NCBI GenBank assembly: GCA_009694045.1
Contig: SHVY01000013.1
Location: 1-62,362 of the forward strand
DNA: 62,362 nucleotides
Direction: 5' to 3'
Origin: Alphaproteobacteria bacterium
Lineage (GTDB): Bacteria > Pseudomonadota > Alphaproteobacteria > SP197
Both the position numbers and the translations under genes were made by a program. Under the pieces are notes generated by a model that saw only the letters and a list, made by a program, of their open reading frames with translations, was not told the origin of the DNA and did no database searches. Every line of letters begins with the position of its first letter. Position 1 is the first letter of the stretch. Shown here piece after piece: positions 49,069 through 59,143 of this stretch.

Positions 49069-50195
49069 GTTGTTGATTGGGCGTGCTTTCCGGGCGGCGA
49101 ATCGGTGCCCACTTCGCCTGAAAGTGCGCTAGCCCGATGGTACGCGCCACCCGGTGCCGGGTAGCGCGCGCCGGTGCTGGCGGGATCGCTCAAGGGCAGC
49201 CCCAGCAGCGAACGCACCGCGAGGAACGCGAAGGCCTCGGCCTCCATGGCATCGCCATCCCAGCCCGCCGTCTCGATCGGCGCGACGACCGCCCCGAGCC
49301 TGGCCGCCAACATGGCCATCAGGGTGCGATTGTGGCGGCCGCCACCGGTGACCAGCCATCGTCGCGGAGCGGCGGGAAGATGGTCGAGAGCGCGCGCGGC
49401 CGCGGCCGCCGTGAAGGCCGTCAACGTCGCCGCGCCATCGGCCGGGCTCATACCGTCCGTGGCCGGGGCGAATGCGTCCCGGTCCAGGGACTTGGGCGGT
49501 CCCAGACCGAAATAGGGATGGTCCAGCCAGCGGGCGAGCCGTGCCGCGTCGACCGTGCCCCCGGCGGCGATCCGGCCGCCGTCGTCGTGCGCCAGCCCGC
49601 AATGGTGCTGGACCCAGTCGTCGAGCAGGGCATTGCCGGGGCCGGTGTCGAACGCCACCAGGCTGTCGTCCGCCCCGATCCAGGTCACGTTGGCGACCCC
49701 ACCCACGTTCAGGATCGCCAGCGGGCGCGGCAGATCCGCCGCCAGCGCGCGGTGGTACAAGGGCACGAGCGGCGCCCCCTGCCCGCCCGCAGCCATGTCG
49801 CCGCGCCGGAAGTCCACGACCACGTCGATGCCGATGCGGCTGGCCAGCAGGGCGCCGTCGCCGATCTGCCAGGTCAATCCACGCTCCGGCTGGTGCAGGA
49901 TCGTCTGGCCATGAAAGCCCACGACCCGGACATCGGCCGCCGCGATGTTCGCGCGTTCGAGCAGCGCAGCGACGGCATCGGCATGGGCGACGGTCAGGGC
50001 CTGCTCGACACCGGGGACATCGCCTGCGCCACCGAGGACTCCCCGGATGCGCGCTTTCAACCCCGGCTGGTATGGCAGCGTCAGCGCATGGCCCAGGCGC
50101 TCGACCCGGACGCCATCGCTGCGCAGAAGCGCCGCGTCGACGCCGTCCAGGGACGTGCCGCTCATCAGCCCAAGCGCCAGAACCATGGTGGCCAT
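49065..50195 (-). CDS. anmK: Anhydro-N-acetylmuramic acid kinase AnmK
   Basis: The 376-aa kinase recycles cell-wall anhydroMurNAc. Motifs: LGLMSGTSLDGVDAALL (N-terminus), VRVVGFHGQTILHQP, AILNVGGVANVTWIG then FDTGPGNALLDDW, and WLVTGGGRHNRTLM. The protein should end near SLPLSDPASTGARYPAPGG; the last about 22 residues are encoded by repeat C2, and the TAG stop lies in repeat D. So the insertion altered the C-terminus, apparently without loss of the core. The ATG is internal to the divergent spacer with tyrS (79 bp). Confidence 0.93.
   Translation of the reverse strand: MATMVLALGLMSGTSLDGVDAALLRSDGVRVERLGHALTLPYQPGLKARIRGVLGGAGDVPGVEQALTVAHADAVAALLERANIAAADVRVVGFHGQTILHQPERGLTWQIGDGALLASRIGIDVVVDFRRGDMAAGGQGAPLVPLYHRALAADLPRPLAILNVGGVANVTWIGADDSLVAFDTGPGNALLDDWVQHHCGLAHDDGGRIAAGGTVDAARLARWLDHPYFGLGPPKSLDRDAFAPATDGMSPADGAATLTAFTAAAAARALDHLPAAPRRWLVTGGGRHNRTLMAMLAARLGAVVAPIETAGWDGDAMEAEAFAFLAVRSLLGLPLSDPASTGARYPAPGGAYHRASALSGEVGTDSPPGKHAQSTT
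49070..49132. repeat. Palindromic repeat C, copy C2
   Basis: Second copy of the C element (compare 955-1015), sharing CCGGGCGGCGAA and CCCACTTCGCCTGAAAG and ending GCGCTAG. It lies inside the 3' end of anmK in antisense and encodes its last codons. Confidence 0.85.
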
Positions 50196-50273
50196 CGCCG
50201 CCTCGCCGTTGTTGGCCCTTCCCGCCTATGCTAAAGGACGCGGCCCGTAACCGCCGCCGCAATCGAGTTTCCC

Positions 50274-51536
50274 ATGACCCAGGCGCGCCTCCGTTCGGAG
50301 TTTCTCCGCCGCGTCGTCGAACGCGGTTTCCTGCACCAGTGCACCGATCTGGACGCCCTGGACGCGCGCGCGGCCAAGGGGCGGATTGTCGCCTACATCG
50401 GTTTCGACTGCACGGCGCCCAGCCTGCATGTCGGCAGTCTGGTCTCGATCATGCTGTTGCGACACCTGCAGCAGTCCGGACACAAGCCGATCGTGCTGCT
50501 GGGCGGCGGCACCACCAAGATCGGCGATCCGACTTTCCGCGACGAGGCGCGTCCGCTCCTGTCGGAGGCCGACATCGCCCGCAACATGGCGGGAATCCAG
50601 CGGGTCTTCGCGCGCTACCTGACGTTTGGCGACGGCACGGGCGACGCCGTCATCGTCGACAACGCGGAATGGCTCGACACCCTGGCTTACATCCCGTTCC
50701 TGCGCGACGTGGGCCGGCACTTCTCGGTCAACCGCATGCTCTCGTTCGACAGCGTGAAATTGCGCCTGGAGCGGGAACAGCCGCTGTCGTTCCTCGAATT
50801 CAACTACATGATCCTGCAGTCCTACGACTTCGTCGAGCTGGCCCGGCGCCACGGCTGCGTCTTGCAGATGGGCGGGTCCGACCAATGGGGCAACATCGTC
50901 AACGGCGTCGACCTCGGCCGACGCACCGAGGACCGGGAGCTGTTCGGCCTGACGACCCCCCTGATCACCACGGCATCGGGCGCGAAGATGGGCAAATCCG
51001 CCCAAGGCGCCGTCTGGCTCAACGCCGATATGCGTCCCGCCTACGATTTCTGGCAGTTCTGGCGCAACACCGAGGACGCCGACGTCGGCCGGTTCCTGCG
51101 CCTGTTCACCGACCTGCCCGATCCCGAGATCGCGCGCCTGGAAGCCCTCGGCGGCTCGGAAATCAACCATGCGAAGAAGACGCTGGCGACCGAGGCGACG
51201 CGCCTCGCCCACGGCGATGCCGCCGCGATGGCGGCCACCGAGACCGCCCGCCGCACGTTCGAGGAGGGCATGGCGGGCGAGGCGCTGCCGACCATTGTCG
51301 TCGGGCGCGACGAACTGGCCCAGGGCATCCCCGCCTTCGAGTTGCTGCGGCGAGCCGGTCTGTGCGCCAGTGGCGGGGAGGCCCGGCGGCTGATCAAGGC
51401 CGGCGGCGCCCGCATCAACGACGCCCCGATCGAGGTGGAGACACGGCCGGTCACGACCGCCGACCTCGCGCCAGAGGGTCACGTCAAACTTTCGGCGGGC
51501 CGCAAGAAGCACGCCCTGATCCGCCCCAGGGACTAG
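50274..51536 (+). CDS. tyrS: Tyrosyl-tRNA synthetase
   Basis: The 420-aa class I synthetase attaches tyrosine to tRNA-Tyr. It has the HIGH-like motif in [17 protein letters not shown], the Tyr-binding [18 protein letters not shown], the KMSKS loop as KMGKS in [14 protein letters not shown], and a C-terminal S4 RNA-binding domain ([19 protein letters not shown]). The Gly in KMGKS is a common variant of the long TyrRS type. It is divergent from anmK with a 78-bp spacer. Confidence 0.96.
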   Translation: MTQARLRSEFLRRVVERGFLHQCTDLDALDARAAKGRIVAYIGFDCTAPSLHVGSLVSIMLLRHLQQSGHKPIVLLGGGTTKIGDPTFRDEARPLLSEADIARNMAGIQRVFARYLTFGDGTGDAVIVDNAEWLDTLAYIPFLRDVGRHFSVNRMLSFDSVKLRLEREQPLSFLEFNYMILQSYDFVELARRHGCVLQMGGSDQWGNIVNGVDLGRRTEDRELFGLTTPLITTASGAKMGKSAQGAVWLNADMRPAYDFWQFWRNTEDADVGRFLRLFTDLPDPEIARLEALGGSEINHAKKTLATEATRLAHGDAAAMAATETARRTFEEGMAGEALPTIVVGRDELAQGIPAFELLRRAGLCASGGEARRLIKAGGARINDAPIEVETRPVTTADLAPEGHVKLSAGRKKHALIRPRD

Positions 51537-51546
51537 GACCGGCCAT

Positions 51547-54500
51547 TCAGCGGTTTTCCTGGTTCTCGGGTGGCGGCACCTCGGCTCCTGGGATCGGATC
51601 GAACGACAGCATGTCGCGCAGGAAACCCGGAGCGAGCGTCGCCAGCGGATTGACCGCGGTGTCCGGGTCGTCGATCGGCCCCCGGACCGTGTAGGTGGCG
51701 GCGAACAGACCTCCCCCCTCCTCGCCGATCAACAGGTCCCCGAGCAGCGGCACTTCCCCGAGCAGGCTGTTGATCGTGTAGGCGGGGATCAACGTGCCGT
51801 CGATGTCGATGGTCTCGGTGGCCAGGTCGATCGTGCCCTCGCCGGTGATTCCGAGGGCCCCGCCGGCCCCGCGCGCGTTGGCGATCGTGATGATCGAGCC
51901 GTGCTTGACGAACGGGATCTTCGCCCGGGCGAAGGGGATCCCCTCGCCCTCCAGCATCGTGACCAGTCCGGTGAACGAGCCGAACGACAGGACCCGCGCC
52001 AGAACCGGCGCGTCGCGGACCTGAAAATCCCGCAGCACCATGTTCCCGGTGGCGGGCCGCTCGGGGTCCGTGTCGTCGATCTTCGCCCCGATCTCGATCG
52101 TGCCGCCATGCGCGGTCTCGATAACATCGAACAGTCTGAGGGCATCACCCGCGTCGGCGGCATCCAACCGAAAGACGCGGCCGCCCTCCCCCGGCCCGAT
52201 CGAGGTCGTCAAACTGCTGCCACCCGGCATGATGCCCTCGGCCGCAAGCCGAGCGAACCGGTCGGCGGCGAAGCGCGCGTCGATGGTCACGTCGGTCAAG
52301 GCCGCGTCGGGGCGCAGATAGAGGCGTTGCAACCGCGCCGTTAGCGTGAATGGCGGGATATCCCCCTCGTCGGCGTCCCCGATCGTATCGATGTAGGGAC
52401 CGAGATCGGCGACGCCCCGGTCGATGACCACCGCGAAAGCGCCGTCCTTGCCGACCGCGATCGTGCCCGCCAGGTCGTTCAAGCCCTGCTTCGCCCGCGT
52501 GAGAATGACGCGACTTTCGGCGCCCGCCAGCGTCGCCGAGCCGGCCAACTCGAGGTCAGGCGCCGCCACCGAAAATGCGGTGACATCCGTGGCCCCGTCG
52601 GTCCCGCCCCGCCATGTCGCCGCCAGCGTTCCCGGTTGGCCGCGGGCCTTCGACCAGGACAGGTCCCTCAGGGTCGCCGCGGCACCGGTCAGGTCGGCGA
52701 CCAACTGGAACCGGCTGGACCCCTCGTTCGGCTCTTCGATCGCCAGCCGCACGGCGACCAGGCCCTGGACGATCGCGGCTCCGGGGATCCCGAGGGTCGC
52801 CCGCTCGGCGTCGTCGAGGATCGTGTCCAGGACCACTTCCGACCGGAGCGGGGCCGCCGCCCCGAAGTGTTGGGTCCAGGTCGCGTCCACGGGGACTCCA
52901 AGGGCCGCAATCGAACCGACGGCCTTGGCCGTTTCGCGATCGATCGATACCGAAAACGCACCGCCGGTGAGCGGATAGTTGGGGACCTCCCGGGGGAGGG
53001 CGAGCTCGGCCACGTCACCGGTAATGGCGAAGACGACATCGGCGCGGGCCATCCCGACGAAACGCGGCAGGTCGACCCGCAGGGTGGCCGTGATGGCGCC
53101 ATCGGCCTCGAGGTTCGCCATGGTTTCCCGATCCGGCAGGTCCAGACCCGGGTCGGCAGCGAGGATCAGCGCGTCCCGAAGGCGGCCCTCGATGCGGGTT
53201 TCGCTGGTGAGCCCGGCGCTGCCGTCGAGCCTGGGCAGGGTCACGCGGCCATCGGCGACGACCAGGTTTCCCTGGTGCCCGACGATGTGATCCACGACCA
53301 CGGCGAAGTCGCGCACGGAGACGTGCCCGTCGAGCCCGGTCAGGGAGGGCATGGTTGGCATGTAGGCGAAGTCGGTTCCCGCGACGTCGGCTTCAATCGC
53401 GAGCGCGTTCAAGGGACCGTCGCTGACCCCGATCTCGCGGACCACGGCCGAAAACGACGCAGTGGCGTTGCGTACGGTTCCGCCGGAAATGCTCCGCGCA
53501 ATCCAATCGCGGGCGTTCACGCCCAGGCCCTCTGGCCAGTAGCGCACAACCGCCGCCGCCGGCATGGCATCGATCGCGACCTCGAGCGTCAGCCACGGAT
53601 CCGTTCCCAGGTCGACGACCCGGCCTTCGCCGACGATCAGCACGTCGCCGAGATCGATCTCGGCGCGCACGACATCGATCCGCTCGTGGTCCGGGGACAC
53701 GGTCACCCGCGCCGCGGCACCGGCGACCGTGACCGGTTCCACATAGATGTCCGGCACGATCAACCGCCCTGGGCCCATCCAGACCTCGGCCTCGATCGCG
53801 GCCAACGCACCCTCGCTCGTGACCACACCGTGCAAGGTTCCCGTGAGCTCCGCCTGGATACCGCCCAGGGCCGCAAGCTCGGGAACCTGGTCCGCGACCA
53901 GGGTCGGGTCCAGTCCGGCGAACCGCACCGCGAGGTCGACCGCGCGATCGTTTGGCGCGATCGCGAACGAACCATCGACATGCGCCGACGGGGTTCCGAA
54001 CGGCAGCTCGAGGGTGATCGTGCCGCGCACACCGGCGGCGTCGCGATCGACCACCACGCCGACGTCCGCGACCTGCCACTGTCGTCCGGACATGCGGTCC
54101 TCGAACAGCACCGTCCCGTTGGCTATGGCCAGGCGCGACAACCCGCCGAGCGGGCGATCCACGTTGGGCGTCCCGGTGACATCGTCGATCAGCGCGTCCA
54201 GGCCCGCGCGCGACGTCTCGCCGGAATCGCCAGGGCCGATCGACAAGGCCCCGGTTTCGTCACGCACCAGGCGCACGACCGGGCGCACCGCTTCCAGGCT
54301 CACCAGCGACAGGGACCCCTGCAGCAACCGGAGGAACGAGAGATCGACGTTGACCTCGGGCGCCGCGAAGAACACGCGCCCTTCGGCGTCGAGGGCGCGC
54401 AAGTGCGTCACGCCCAAACCGACCAGATTGTCGCCGCCGACCCCGATCACCGTATCCGCGAAGGCGATGCGATAGGGCGCATTGGCCCGCGCGAGCGCCC

Positions 54501-54639
54501 GTTCGATGGTGGGCGACAGGAAGGAAACGGTGATCGGCCCCATGGCGAGGCGCCAAGCCAGGCCGACCGCCACGACGGTCGCGACGGCCAGCGTGGCGCC
54601 CAGCACGTGCAGGGTATGGCGTGTCAGGCGAACCAGCAC
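51547..54639 (-). CDS. AsmA/YhdP-like (DUF3971) large membrane-anchored protein
   Basis: A protein of about 1030 aa with one N-terminal TM helix (HVLGATLAVATVVAVGLAWRL), followed by a long beta-rich periplasmic part and an AsmA-like C-terminal region (GLGVTH-type repeats; LEGEGIPFARAKIPFVKHGS, ITGEGTIDLATETIDIDGTL, LLGEVPLLGDLLIGEEGGGL). Proteins of this group (YhdP, TamB-like) move phospholipid or stabilise the outer membrane. The start was set at GTG 54639; a GTG at 54702 would leave only 14 bp to glnE and lacks homology. It is convergent with tyrS (10 bp gap). Confidence 0.87.
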   Translation of the reverse strand: MLVRLTRHTLHVLGATLAVATVVAVGLAWRLAMGPITVSFLSPTIERALARANAPYRIAFADTVIGVGGDNLVGLGVTHLRALDAEGRVFFAAPEVNVDLSFLRLLQGSLSLVSLEAVRPVVRLVRDETGALSIGPGDSGETSRAGLDALIDDVTGTPNVDRPLGGLSRLAIANGTVLFEDRMSGRQWQVADVGVVVDRDAAGVRGTITLELPFGTPSAHVDGSFAIAPNDRAVDLAVRFAGLDPTLVADQVPELAALGGIQAELTGTLHGVVTSEGALAAIEAEVWMGPGRLIVPDIYVEPVTVAGAAARVTVSPDHERIDVVRAEIDLGDVLIVGEGRVVDLGTDPWLTLEVAIDAMPAAAVVRYWPEGLGVNARDWIARSISGGTVRNATASFSAVVREIGVSDGPLNALAIEADVAGTDFAYMPTMPSLTGLDGHVSVRDFAVVVDHIVGHQGNLVVADGRVTLPRLDGSAGLTSETRIEGRLRDALILAADPGLDLPDRETMANLEADGAITATLRVDLPRFVGMARADVVFAITGDVAELALPREVPNYPLTGGAFSVSIDRETAKAVGSIAALGVPVDATWTQHFGAAAPLRSEVVLDTILDDAERATLGIPGAAIVQGLVAVRLAIEEPNEGSSRFQLVADLTGAAATLRDLSWSKARGQPGTLAATWRGGTDGATDVTAFSVAAPDLELAGSATLAGAESRVILTRAKQGLNDLAGTIAVGKDGAFAVVIDRGVADLGPYIDTIGDADEGDIPPFTLTARLQRLYLRPDAALTDVTIDARFAADRFARLAAEGIMPGGSSLTTSIGPGEGGRVFRLDAADAGDALRLFDVIETAHGGTIEIGAKIDDTDPERPATGNMVLRDFQVRDAPVLARVLSFGSFTGLVTMLEGEGIPFARAKIPFVKHGSIITIANARGAGGALGITGEGTIDLATETIDIDGTLIPAYTINSLLGEVPLLGDLLIGEEGGGLFAATYTVRGPIDDPDTAVNPLATLAPGFLRDMLSFDPIPGAEVPPPENQENR

Positions 54640-54716
54640 CGTCCCAGGATCCCTTGGGTGTTGTTGACCATCGCCGACCGATCGCCCACTGTGCGCCAGC
54701 ACGCCAGCGCCACGCG

Positions 54717-57659
54717 ATGACTGACTACCATGTTTCGAGCCGGATTGCCGGCATGCCGGGACCGGCCGATCCCGAGCGCACCCGGCGTGGGCTCGACGAC
54801 TGGTTGAGCGCCGCCGCCGAGGTCGAAGACCCCGCCGTCGGCGTGGAGGCCAGGGCGCTCATGCATGATCCGGCCGCGCGGCGCATGCTCGACGCCATGG
54901 TCGGACACAGCCCGTTCCTCACCCGGTGCCTGGTGTCCTTGCCCGACCTGCCCCACCGCCTGGCGCGCCAGGGCCCCGACCAGGTGCTCGACGCGACCCT
55001 CGGGGGACTGGCGGATGTCGATCGCCAGGACCGCGCCAGCGTCATGACCCGGCTGCGGCGAGCACGGCGGGAAGCCGCCGTGACCATCGCCATGGCCGAT
55101 CTCGGCGGTCTATGGCCCCTGGAACGGATCACCGCCGCCCTAAGCCGCTTCGCCGATTCCGCCGTGGACACGGCGCTGGCGCATCTCCTGCGCGGTCTGG
55201 CGGCGGACGGCGCCATCGCGCTCGGCGACGACCGGCACCCGGGCCGGGACTCCGGCCTCGCCATCCTGGCGCTCGGCAAGCTCGGCGCCGAGGAGCTCAA
55301 CTACTCGAGCGACATCGACATCATGGTGCTGTTCGACCCGGAGCGGCTGCGGTGGCAAGGCACCGGCCATCCGCAGGCCGCGCTCGTGCGCCTGGTCCGG
55401 GACCTCGTGACGATCATGCAGGAGCGCACCAACGATGGCTACGTGCTGCGCACCGATCTGCGCCTGCGCCCCGATCCGGCGGCCACGCCCGTCGCCATCT
55501 CGATCGAGGCGGCCGAGCTCTACTATGAAAGCCTGGGTCAGAACTGGGAGCGGGCCGCGCTCATCAAGGCTCGCGCCGCGGCGGGCGACCGCAACGTCGG
55601 CCGCGACATCCTGGCGCGCCTGACGCCTTTCATCTGGCGCAAGCACCTGGATTTCGCCGCGATCCAGGACATCCACTCGATCAAGCGCCAAATCAATGCC
55701 CGCCACGGGGGCCATCGCATCGCCGTCGCCGGCCACAACATCAAGGTCGGGCGCGGCGGCATCCGCGAGATCGAGTTCTTCGCCCAGACCCAGCAGTTGA
55801 TCTGGGGCGGACGCGACCCCAGCTTGCGGCAGCGGGGAACCTGCGCCGCCCTGCGCGCCCTGGCCGCCGCGGGGCGGACCGAGCCGGCGGCCGTGGCTGA
55901 ACTCATCGACGCCTACCGTAGCTTACGGACCATCGAGCACCGCCTGCAGATGATCGACGACCGCCAGACCCAGACCCTGCCCAACGACCCGGAGAAGCTC
56001 GCGGAGCTCGCGGCCTTCGTCGGCCACGCCGATCTTCCGGCGTTCGCGGACTCCCTGGTGGCGACCCTCGGGATCGTCGAGGCACGCTACGCCGCCCTGT
56101 TCGAGGAGGCCCCGGCCCTGTCGCCGACCGGCAACCTGGTCTTCACCGGGACCGAGGACGACCCCGAGACGCTCGCCACGCTGGCCGGCATGGGCTTCGC
56201 GGACTGCGCGGCGGTCGCCGGCGCGATCCGTGGCTGGCACCATGGCCGCTACCGGGCCATGCGCTCGACGCGCGCGCGAGAGCTGCTGACCGAGATCACC
56301 CCGACCCTGCTGGGCGCCCTCGCCCGCACCGCGCAGCCCGACGCGGCGCTCATGCACTTCGACGAGTTCCTGCGCAAACTGCCGGCCGGAGTGCAGCTGT
56401 TCTCGCTGTTCTACAGCCGTCCGGGGCTGCTCGACCTGGTGGCCACGATCATGGGCACGGCGCCGCGGCTGGCCGAACACCTGAGCCACAACGTGAGCCT
56501 GCTCGACGGGGTCCTCAGCGCGGACTTCGATGCGCCTCTGCCCGACGCGGATGCCTTGACGGCCACGCTCGACGGCGCCCTCGCGGCGACGCGGGACGAG
56601 CAGGACCTGCTCGACACCTGCCGCCGCTGGGCCCACGATCGGCAGTTCCAGGTCGGCGTGCAGATGCTGCGGCGCGCGGTCACCGTGGAGCGCGGGCACG
56701 CCATGCTGTCCGACGTGGCCGAAGCGGTGCTCCGCGCCCTTGCCCCGCGCATCGAGCGCCACTTCGCGGCCGCCCATGGCCGGATCGCGGGCGGCCGCAT
56801 GGCCATCCTGGCGCTCGGCAAGCTCGGCGCGCGCGAGATGACGGCGACCTCGGACCTCGACCTCGTCTTCATCTACGAGTCGGCGCCGGGTGCCGACGCC
56901 TCGGACGGGGCGAAACCGTTGCCGCCCAGCCAGTACTACACGCGGTTGAGCCAGCGCCTGCTGACCGCGCTCAGCGCCCTCACGGCGGAGGGCCGGCTGT
57001 TCGAGATCGACATGCGGCTGCGCCCATCCGGCGCCAAGGGACCGGTGGCCTCGGAGATCGACGGCTTCCTGCGCTACCAGGGCGACGAGGCCTGGTTGTG
57101 GGAGCACATGGCGCTGACGCGCGCGCGTTTGCTGTGCGGGCCGACCGACCTGGGCGACCGCCTGATCGCCGGGATCGATCGGGTCCTGCGCCGTCCGCGC
57201 GATCCGATCTGGCTGGCGGGCGAGGTGGACGCGATGCGCCGGCGCATCGCCGCCGAGCACGGCACCGGCGATCCCTGGGACGTGAAGCACGTGCGCGGCG
57301 GCCAGGTCGATATCGACTTCATCGCCCAGTACGTCCAGCTTCGCGATGCCGCGACGGTGCCGCGCATCCTCGCGCCGGCGACGGTTCGCGCCCTCGAACT
57401 CGCCGGCGAATCCGGTGCGCTGGCGCGCGAAGATGCCGCCGCCCTGATCGCCGCTGCGCTCATGTTCCAGCGGGTCCAGGGCCTGCTCCGCCTGACCCTC
57501 GGTGACCGGTCCCCCGGTGGCGTGGCGCCCCAGGAACTCCGCAACCTGCTCGCCGCCGCGACCGGAACGGGCGACCACGACTCGCTCGCCCGGAACCTGG
57601 CCGAGACCCAAGCCGACATTTCAGTCCGTTACGAGCGAATCGTGGGCTCCGCACCCTAA
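54717..57659 (+). CDS. glnE: Bifunctional glutamine synthetase adenylyltransferase/deadenylylase
   Basis: The 980-aa enzyme adjusts GS activity to nitrogen status. It has both nucleotidyltransferase domains: LALGKLGAEELNYSSDIDIM (N-terminal, deadenylylase) and LALGKLGAREMTATSDLDLV (C-terminal, adenylyltransferase), and DMRLRPSGAKGPVASEIDGF. Length and domain order are normal. The start MTDYHVSSRIAG at 54717 is used; an upstream in-frame stretch overlaps the divergent AsmA-like gene. Relevant to the glutamine-dependent enzymes in the window. Confidence 0.95.
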   Translation: MTDYHVSSRIAGMPGPADPERTRRGLDDWLSAAAEVEDPAVGVEARALMHDPAARRMLDAMVGHSPFLTRCLVSLPDLPHRLARQGPDQVLDATLGGLADVDRQDRASVMTRLRRARREAAVTIAMADLGGLWPLERITAALSRFADSAVDTALAHLLRGLAADGAIALGDDRHPGRDSGLAILALGKLGAEELNYSSDIDIMVLFDPERLRWQGTGHPQAALVRLVRDLVTIMQERTNDGYVLRTDLRLRPDPAATPVAISIEAAELYYESLGQNWERAALIKARAAAGDRNVGRDILARLTPFIWRKHLDFAAIQDIHSIKRQINARHGGHRIAVAGHNIKVGRGGIREIEFFAQTQQLIWGGRDPSLRQRGTCAALRALAAAGRTEPAAVAELIDAYRSLRTIEHRLQMIDDRQTQTLPNDPEKLAELAAFVGHADLPAFADSLVATLGIVEARYAALFEEAPALSPTGNLVFTGTEDDPETLATLAGMGFADCAAVAGAIRGWHHGRYRAMRSTRARELLTEITPTLLGALARTAQPDAALMHFDEFLRKLPAGVQLFSLFYSRPGLLDLVATIMGTAPRLAEHLSHNVSLLDGVLSADFDAPLPDADALTATLDGALAATRDEQDLLDTCRRWAHDRQFQVGVQMLRRAVTVERGHAMLSDVAEAVLRALAPRIERHFAAAHGRIAGGRMAILALGKLGAREMTATSDLDLVFIYESAPGADASDGAKPLPPSQYYTRLSQRLLTALSALTAEGRLFEIDMRLRPSGAKGPVASEIDGFLRYQGDEAWLWEHMALTRARLLCGPTDLGDRLIAGIDRVLRRPRDPIWLAGEVDAMRRRIAAEHGTGDPWDVKHVRGGQVDIDFIAQYVQLRDAATVPRILAPATVRALELAGESGALAREDAAALIAAALMFQRVQGLLRLTLGDRSPGGVAPQELRNLLAAATGTGDHDSLARNLAETQADISVRYERIVGSAP

Positions 57660-57718
57660 GGCCGGCGACCGGTCGAGCCGCTGGGCCGCGATCGGCGCAA
57701 GATGGTACGGATGGGTCC

Positions 57719-59134
57719 ATGGCAACCCTCGACTCCGCATCGCCTCAGCCGGCACCCCGCTGGCGCGACCTGCTGTTCGGCCGCTGGGCGCCGGTCGCCT
57801 GGACCCTCAGCCTCGGCACCGGCATGCACGCGACCGCGTGGTACATCCTGGCGACCGCCCTGCCCTCGGCGGTCGCGGATGTCGGCGGCGCCCATTTGGT
57901 GAGCTGGATCGTCTCGATCTATCTGATCGCCTCGATCGTCTCCGGTTCCGCCAGTGGCCTCTTGAAGGCCCGGCTCGGCAGCCGGCCCCTGCTGCTGGCC
58001 GCCACCGCGGTCTTCATCGCCGGCACCGTGCTCGCGGCCGGCGCGCCGACGATGTGGCTGGTGATCGTCGGCCGCGTCCTCCAAGGCGCCGGCGAGGGCG
58101 TCATCTGGGCCGTCTCCGCCATGCTGGTGAAGGACCTGTTCCCGCTGGCGGCGGTGCCATCGATGTACGGCGTGCTGGCCGTGGTCTGGGCGCTCGCCGC
58201 GGTGATCGGGCCTCTGCTCAGCGGCGTGCTGACCGAGGCCGTCTCCTGGCGCGGCGCCCTCCTCAGCATGGTGCCGTTCGCCATCCTGTACGCCGGCATG
58301 GTGGCGTTCATCCTGCCGCCGGTCGCGCCCAGCCGAGCGGGCCAGCGTTTTCCGCTCGGCCGCCTGCTGGTCATCGGCCTCGGGGTGGTCGCCCTGTCGG
58401 TCGGCGGGACGCAGGCACGGGTCGAAGCGGCGTTCGCGGCCCTCGTGCTCGCGGTGCTGATCGTCGCCGTCGCCTTGCGAGCGGACGCGCGATCCGCCGT
58501 TCCCCTGTTCCCCCGGCGCCTGCTCAGCACCAGGGCGGCGGCGCCCCTCGGCATCTGGATCCTGACCCTGATGTTCTGCGCCGAAGCCGCCGTCAGCGTA
58601 TACGGCGCCCTGCTGGTCCAGACGTTGTTCGGCGCCTCGCCCGTGGTCGCGGGCTATGTCCTCGCGATCGTCGCCTTCGCCTGGACCGTCACGGCCCTGC
58701 TGACCGCGCGGCTTTCCGGCCCCAGCGCCGACGGCGCGATCGTCGCCGGCCCCCTGTTGCTGGTGATCGGCCTGACCGGTCTGGCGCTGGCCCTCGACGC
58801 CATGAGTTTCACCGGTGTATGCGTCACGTTCGCCGTCATCGGCGCGGGCTTCGGCGTCGCCTACACGTTCGTGACCCAACGGGTCCTGGGCGGGGCGGCG
58901 GATAACGAGAGCGACGTGACCGCCGGGGCGCTGCCGACCCTCGAATCGGCCGGCGCGGCGTTCGGGGCGGCGCTTGCCGGGCTGGCGGGAAATCTGGCGG
59001 GAATCGCCGCGCTGGGCGAGATCGCGACCGTGCGCGACGCCGCCGTCTGGGTGATCGCGATCGCGACCCTGCTCGCCTTGCCCGCGGTGGTCGGCGCGGT
59101 CGCCCTGGTGCGGCTCGTTCCAGCCCGGCGCTGA
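57719..59134 (+). CDS. MFS transporter
   Basis: The 471-aa membrane protein has about 12-14 TM helices (for example VSWIVSIYLIASIVSGSASG, LLLAATAVFIAGTVLAAGA, AVVWALAAVIGPLLSGVL), a GRVLQGAGEGVIWAVSAMLV motif C-like stretch typical of drug:H+ antiporters and LVVIGLTGLALALDAM. It is likely an efflux or uptake carrier of the DHA family; the substrate is unknown. The ATG start follows a GATGG run without a strong ribosome site. It is convergent with the next gene by 9 bp. Confidence 0.87.
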   Translation: MATLDSASPQPAPRWRDLLFGRWAPVAWTLSLGTGMHATAWYILATALPSAVADVGGAHLVSWIVSIYLIASIVSGSASGLLKARLGSRPLLLAATAVFIAGTVLAAGAPTMWLVIVGRVLQGAGEGVIWAVSAMLVKDLFPLAAVPSMYGVLAVVWALAAVIGPLLSGVLTEAVSWRGALLSMVPFAILYAGMVAFILPPVAPSRAGQRFPLGRLLVIGLGVVALSVGGTQARVEAAFAALVLAVLIVAVALRADARSAVPLFPRRLLSTRAAAPLGIWILTLMFCAEAAVSVYGALLVQTLFGASPVVAGYVLAIVAFAWTVTALLTARLSGPSADGAIVAGPLLLVIGLTGLALALDAMSFTGVCVTFAVIGAGFGVAYTFVTQRVLGGAADNESDVTAGALPTLESAGAAFGAALAGLAGNLAGIAALGEIATVRDAAVWVIAIATLLALPAVVGAVALVRLVPARR

Positions 59135-59143
59135 GCGCGCCCC

